This document shows, in pieces, positions 61,051 to 64,000 of a stretch of 64,000 nt of DNA (position 1 is the first letter of the stretch; every line of letters starts with the position of its first letter). The position numbers and the translations under genes were made by a program. The DNA is from Calliopsis andreniformis. Its lineage: Eukaryota > Arthropoda > Insecta > Hymenoptera > Andrenidae. The DNA is taken from NCBI RefSeq assembly GCF_051401765.1, contig NW_027480571.1, positions 682,001 to 746,000 of the forward strand, given 5' to 3'. The notes beneath the pieces are model-generated. The model saw only the letters and a list, made by a program, of their open reading frames with translations, ran no database searches and had not been told where the DNA came from.

Positions 61051-64000
61051 GAATATCCTGAATTCTCATGGTTCAATACTCAATCCACATTATTCAATAA
61101 TCAAATTTCAATCCTCAAACATCAATCCTCAACACTCAATCCTCAACACTCAGTCGTCTCTCTTCAATCCTCCATCCTCAATCCTCAATCCTGAAGCGTC
61201 AATCCTCAATCCTCAATACTCAACCCTCAATCCTCAGTCCTCAAAGCTCAATCCCGAATCCTCAATCCTGAATCCTCATTCTTCAGCCCTCAGTCCTCAA
61301 CAATCAATTGTCAATCCTCAATCCTCAATAGAATATCCTGAATTCACAGTTTTCAATACTCAATCCCCATTCTTCAATCTTCAAATCTCAATACACAAAC
61401 ATCAATTCTCACCACTCAACCCTCAACACTCAGTCCTCAATATTCAATCCTCAATCCTCAATCCTCAATCTTCAATCCTCAATACTCAACATTCAATCCT
61501 CAATCCTCAATCCTCAATCCTAAATGATCAATCCTCAATCCTCTATCTCCAATCCTCAATACTCAATCTTCAATCCTCAATCCTCAATCCTCAATCCTCA
61601 ATCTTCAATCCTCAATACCCAATCCTCACTCTTCAATCCTCAAACCTCAATCCTCAATTCTCAACCCTCAATCCTCAGTCCTCCGTCCTCAGTCCTCAAA
61701 CCTCAATCCTCAAACCTCAGCCCTCATTCTCAAACCTCAGTCCTCAACACTCAATCATCAATATTCAATCCTCAATACTCAATCTTCAATCCTGATTCTT
61801 CAATCCTCAATACCCAATCCTCAATCTTCAACACTCAATCCTCAATCCTGAATTCTCAATCCTCAATCCTCAATCCTCAGACCTCAAACATAAATGCTCA
61901 ACCCTCAGTCCTCGTCCTCAATCCACAACCCTCAATCCTCAATCCTCAATCTTCAATCATTAATAGTCAATCTTCAATCCACAATCCTCAATCCTCAATC
62001 CTCAATCCTCAACCCTCAATCCTCAACTTCCAATCCTCAATACCCAATCCTCAGTCTTCAAACCTCAATCCTCAATCCTCAATCCTCAATCCTCAATCCT
62101 CAATCCTCAGTCCTCAAACCTCAATCCTGAATCCTCAATCCTGAATCCTCAATCTTCAGCCCTGAGTCCTCAACAATCAGTTGTCAATCCTCAATCCTCA
62201 ATAGAACGTCCTCAATTCACAGTTTTCAATACTCAATACTCAATCTGCAATCTTCAGATTTCTATACACAAACATCAATTCTCATCACTCAACCCTCAAT
62301 AGTCAGTCCACAATCCTCAACCTTCAATCGTCAATCCTCAATCCTCAATCCTCAATCTTAATCTTCAATCCTCAATACTCAATCTTCAATCCTCAATCCT
62401 CAATCCTCAATCTTAATCTTCAATCCTCAATACTCAATATTCAACCCTCAATCCTCAATCCTCAATCCTCAACACTCAATCCTCAATCTTCAATCCTCAA
62501 TCCTCAGTCGTCAATACTCTACCATCAATCTTCAATCCTCAATCCTCAATGCTCAATACTCAATCCTCATTCTTCAATCCTCAATACCCAATCCTCAATC
62601 TTCAATCCTGAATCCTCAATGCTCAATTCTCAATCCTCAATCCTCAACCCTCAATATTCAATCCTCAATACTCAATCTTCAATCCTCAATCCTCAATCCT
62701 CAGTCATCAATTCTCAATCTTCAATTCTCAATCGTGAATCCTCACTCCTCAATCCTCAATCCTCAATCCTCGTTCCTCAAACCTCAATCCTCAAACCTCA
62801 GTCCTCATTCTCAATTCTCAATGCTCAATTCTCAATCCTCAATCCTCAACCCTCAATCCTCAAACCTCAGTCCTCAGTCCTCAAACCACAATCCTCAACC
62901 CTCAGCCCTCATCCTCATTCCTCAATCCTCAACCCTCAGTCCTCCGTCCTCAAACCTCAAACCTCAGCCCTCAGACCTCATCCTCAATACTCAATCCTCA
63001 ATCCTCAATCCTCAATCTTCAATCCTCAATACTCAATCTTCAATCCTCAATCCTCAGTCCTCAAACCTCAATTCTGAATCCTGAATACTCAATCTTCAAT
63101 CCTCAATCCTCAGTCCTCAATACTCTACCATCAATCTTCAATCCTCAATCCTCAATGCTCAATACTCAATCCTCATTCTTCAATCCTCAATACCCAATCC
63201 TCAATCTTCAATCCTGAATCCTCAATGCTCAATTCTCAATCCTCAATCCTCAACCCTCAATATTCAATCCTCAATACTCAATCTTCAATCCTCAATCCTC
63301 AATACTCAGTCATCAATCCTCAATCCTCAATCCTCAATCCTCAATCCTCAGTCTTCAATCCTCAATACTCAATCTTCAATCCTCAATCCTCAATCTTCTA
63401 TCCTCAATCCTCTTTCTCCAGTCCTCAACACCCGATCCTCAATCTTCAATCCCAAATCCTCAATCCTAAATTCTCAATCCTCAATCCTCAATCCACAGAA
63501 CTCAAACATCAATACTCAACTCTCAGTCCTCGTTCTCAATCCACAACCCTCAATCCTCAATCCTCGATCTTCAATCATCAATACTCAATCATCAATCCTC
63601 AAGTCCTCAACACCCAATCCTCAATCTTCAATCCCAAATCCTCAATCCTAAATTCTCAATCCTCAATCCTCAATCCTCAGAACTCAAACATCAATACTCA
63701 ACTCTCAGTCCTCGTTCTCAATCCACAATCCTCAATCCTCAACCCTCAATTCTCAATCTTCAATCCTCAATCCTCAATCTTCAATCCCCAATCTTCAATC
63801 CTCAAACCTCAGTAAACAATCTTCAATCCTCAATCCTCAAACCTCTATACGCAATCCTCAATCATCAATCCTCAATCTCCAATACTCAATCCTCAATCCT
63901 CAATCCTCAATCCTCAATCCTCAATCATCAATCCTCAATCTTCAATACTCAATCCTCAGTCCTCAATCCTCAATCCTCAAATCTCAACCCTCAATCCTCA
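61051..64000. repeat. HOR copy H5 with a 551-bp internal deletion, running off the right edge
   Basis: Landmark A 61051, B 61331, AAATGATC mark 61524, C 62204, 606-bp pair 62619/63225, all at 47,631 bp from H1. Just after 63316 (CAGTCATC) the sequence jumps to the region before CAGTCTTC, and the offset becomes 47,080. The missing 551 bp equals 77 heptamers plus the two hexamers that H1 has there, so phase was preserved. The TAGATCC mark is lost with it. The copy continues past the window. Confidence 0.87.

Larger units (their letters stand above)
1..64000 (+). repeat. Heptanucleotide satellite array, consensus CAATCCT, spanning the whole window
   Basis: From the first to the last base the sequence reads as head-to-tail 7-mers close to CAATCCT. 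Frequent variants are CAATACT, CAATCTT, CAACCCT, CAGTCCT, CAAACCT, CAATTCT, CAATCAT, CATTCTT, CGATCCT and GAATCCT. No stretch of unique DNA interrupts it and the orientation never flips. G is scarce on + and GG is almost absent. Most indels between copies are whole 7-mers; a few fixed 6-mers shift the register. The array runs off both ends, so the true length is unknown. Long HORs point to satellite-type evolution by unequal exchange (known for alphoid and other satellites). Its host, chromosomal place and function cannot be read from the sequence. Confidence 0.97.

Noticed and set aside
1..64000. CRISPR array
   Set aside because: The period is 7 bp with no repeat/spacer alternation. The landmarks recur as part of larger duplications and no cas gene is present.
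1..64000. Telomeric repeat tract
   Set aside because: The G-strand unit (TTGAGGA) matches no telomere motif I know, and the array is highly variant with HORs and multi-kilobase duplications, unlike telomerase products. A subtelomeric location remains possible.
1..64000. Cyanobacterial STRR heptamer repeats as the explanation
   Set aside because: Those repeats are also heptanucleotides, but known tracts are short and intergenic. A gene-free 64 kb with multi-kilobase HORs does not fit. I cannot exclude a prokaryote from sequence alone.
1..64000. Inverted (minus-orientation) segments of the array
   Set aside because: I looked for GGATTGA-type units on the + strand and saw none. All blocks keep one orientation.
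1..64000. tRNA, rRNA or structured ncRNA genes
   Set aside because: The + strand has too little G for stable stems, and no conserved RNA motif breaks the heptamer pattern on either strand.

Overview
The whole 64 kb is one uninterrupted, single-orientation tandem array of a 7-bp unit, consensus CAATCCT on the + strand (AGGATTG on the other). I find no protein gene, RNA gene, mobile element, CRISPR array or unique spacer, and no inversion of the array. The + strand is C-rich and very poor in G. Many open frames exist on + and none of note on -, but this follows from the unit itself. In three shifted copies the 7-mer reads as the heptapeptide SILNPQS in all three + frames with no stop. The complement gives a TGA every 21 nt in all three - frames. 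I therefore annotate no CDS.

On top of the 7-mer there is a strict hierarchy. (1) Recurring short modules of variant heptamers, such as CAATCCT-CAATACT-CAATCTT. (2) Three related ~150-bp 'landmarks' of strongly diverged heptamers, called A, B and C here, still in 7-bp register. (3) Internal duplications at offsets of 182 bp and 606 bp. (4) A 3,880-bp higher-order repeat (HOR), measured from landmark A to landmark A. It is tandem at 13420-21179 (two copies) and again at 39603-47375 (two copies, the first 3,893 bp). Truncated or rearranged copies lie at 1-1836, 21180-21957, 47376-48620 and 61051-64000. (5) Larger blocks: P (~5.3 kb; 3477, 31496, 55465), R (1.1-1.3 kb; 2137, 12219, 28716, 36823, 50966), S (642/663 bp; 8797, 30854, 38961, 53104, 54802), T (~1.1 kb) and U (1,021 bp). 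(6) Segmental duplications of whole block series at offsets of 8,107, 22,250/23,969, 26,196, 28,033 and 30,143 bp, plus a very recent 1,698-bp tandem duplication near 52.4-55.8 kb. The block letters are my own labels.

Layout: 1-1836 HOR fragment with a local ~470-bp duplication; 1837-3476 R; 3477-8796 P1; 8797-13419 S, chimeric heads, T, R; 13420-21957 HORs H1, H2 and a partial third; 21958-26236 mosaic of P and HOR pieces; 26237-31495 head, T, R, U, S; 31496-36822 P2; 36823-39602 R, U, S; 39603-48766 HORs H3, H4 and a partial copy; 48767-55464 hybrid head, T, R, U, S and the 1,698-bp duplicate; 55465-60456 P3; 60457-64000 R tail and a deleted HOR.

Organism: the sequence gives no taxonomic marker. 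A >64 kb array with multi-kilobase HORs is typical of eukaryotic satellite DNA (pericentromeric, subtelomeric, sex-limited or germline-restricted chromatin), which is my inference. Heptanucleotide tandem repeats are also known in filamentous cyanobacteria (STRR elements), but those arrays are short. Offsets were counted by hand from landmark positions. I could not run an alignment, so identities are described qualitatively.
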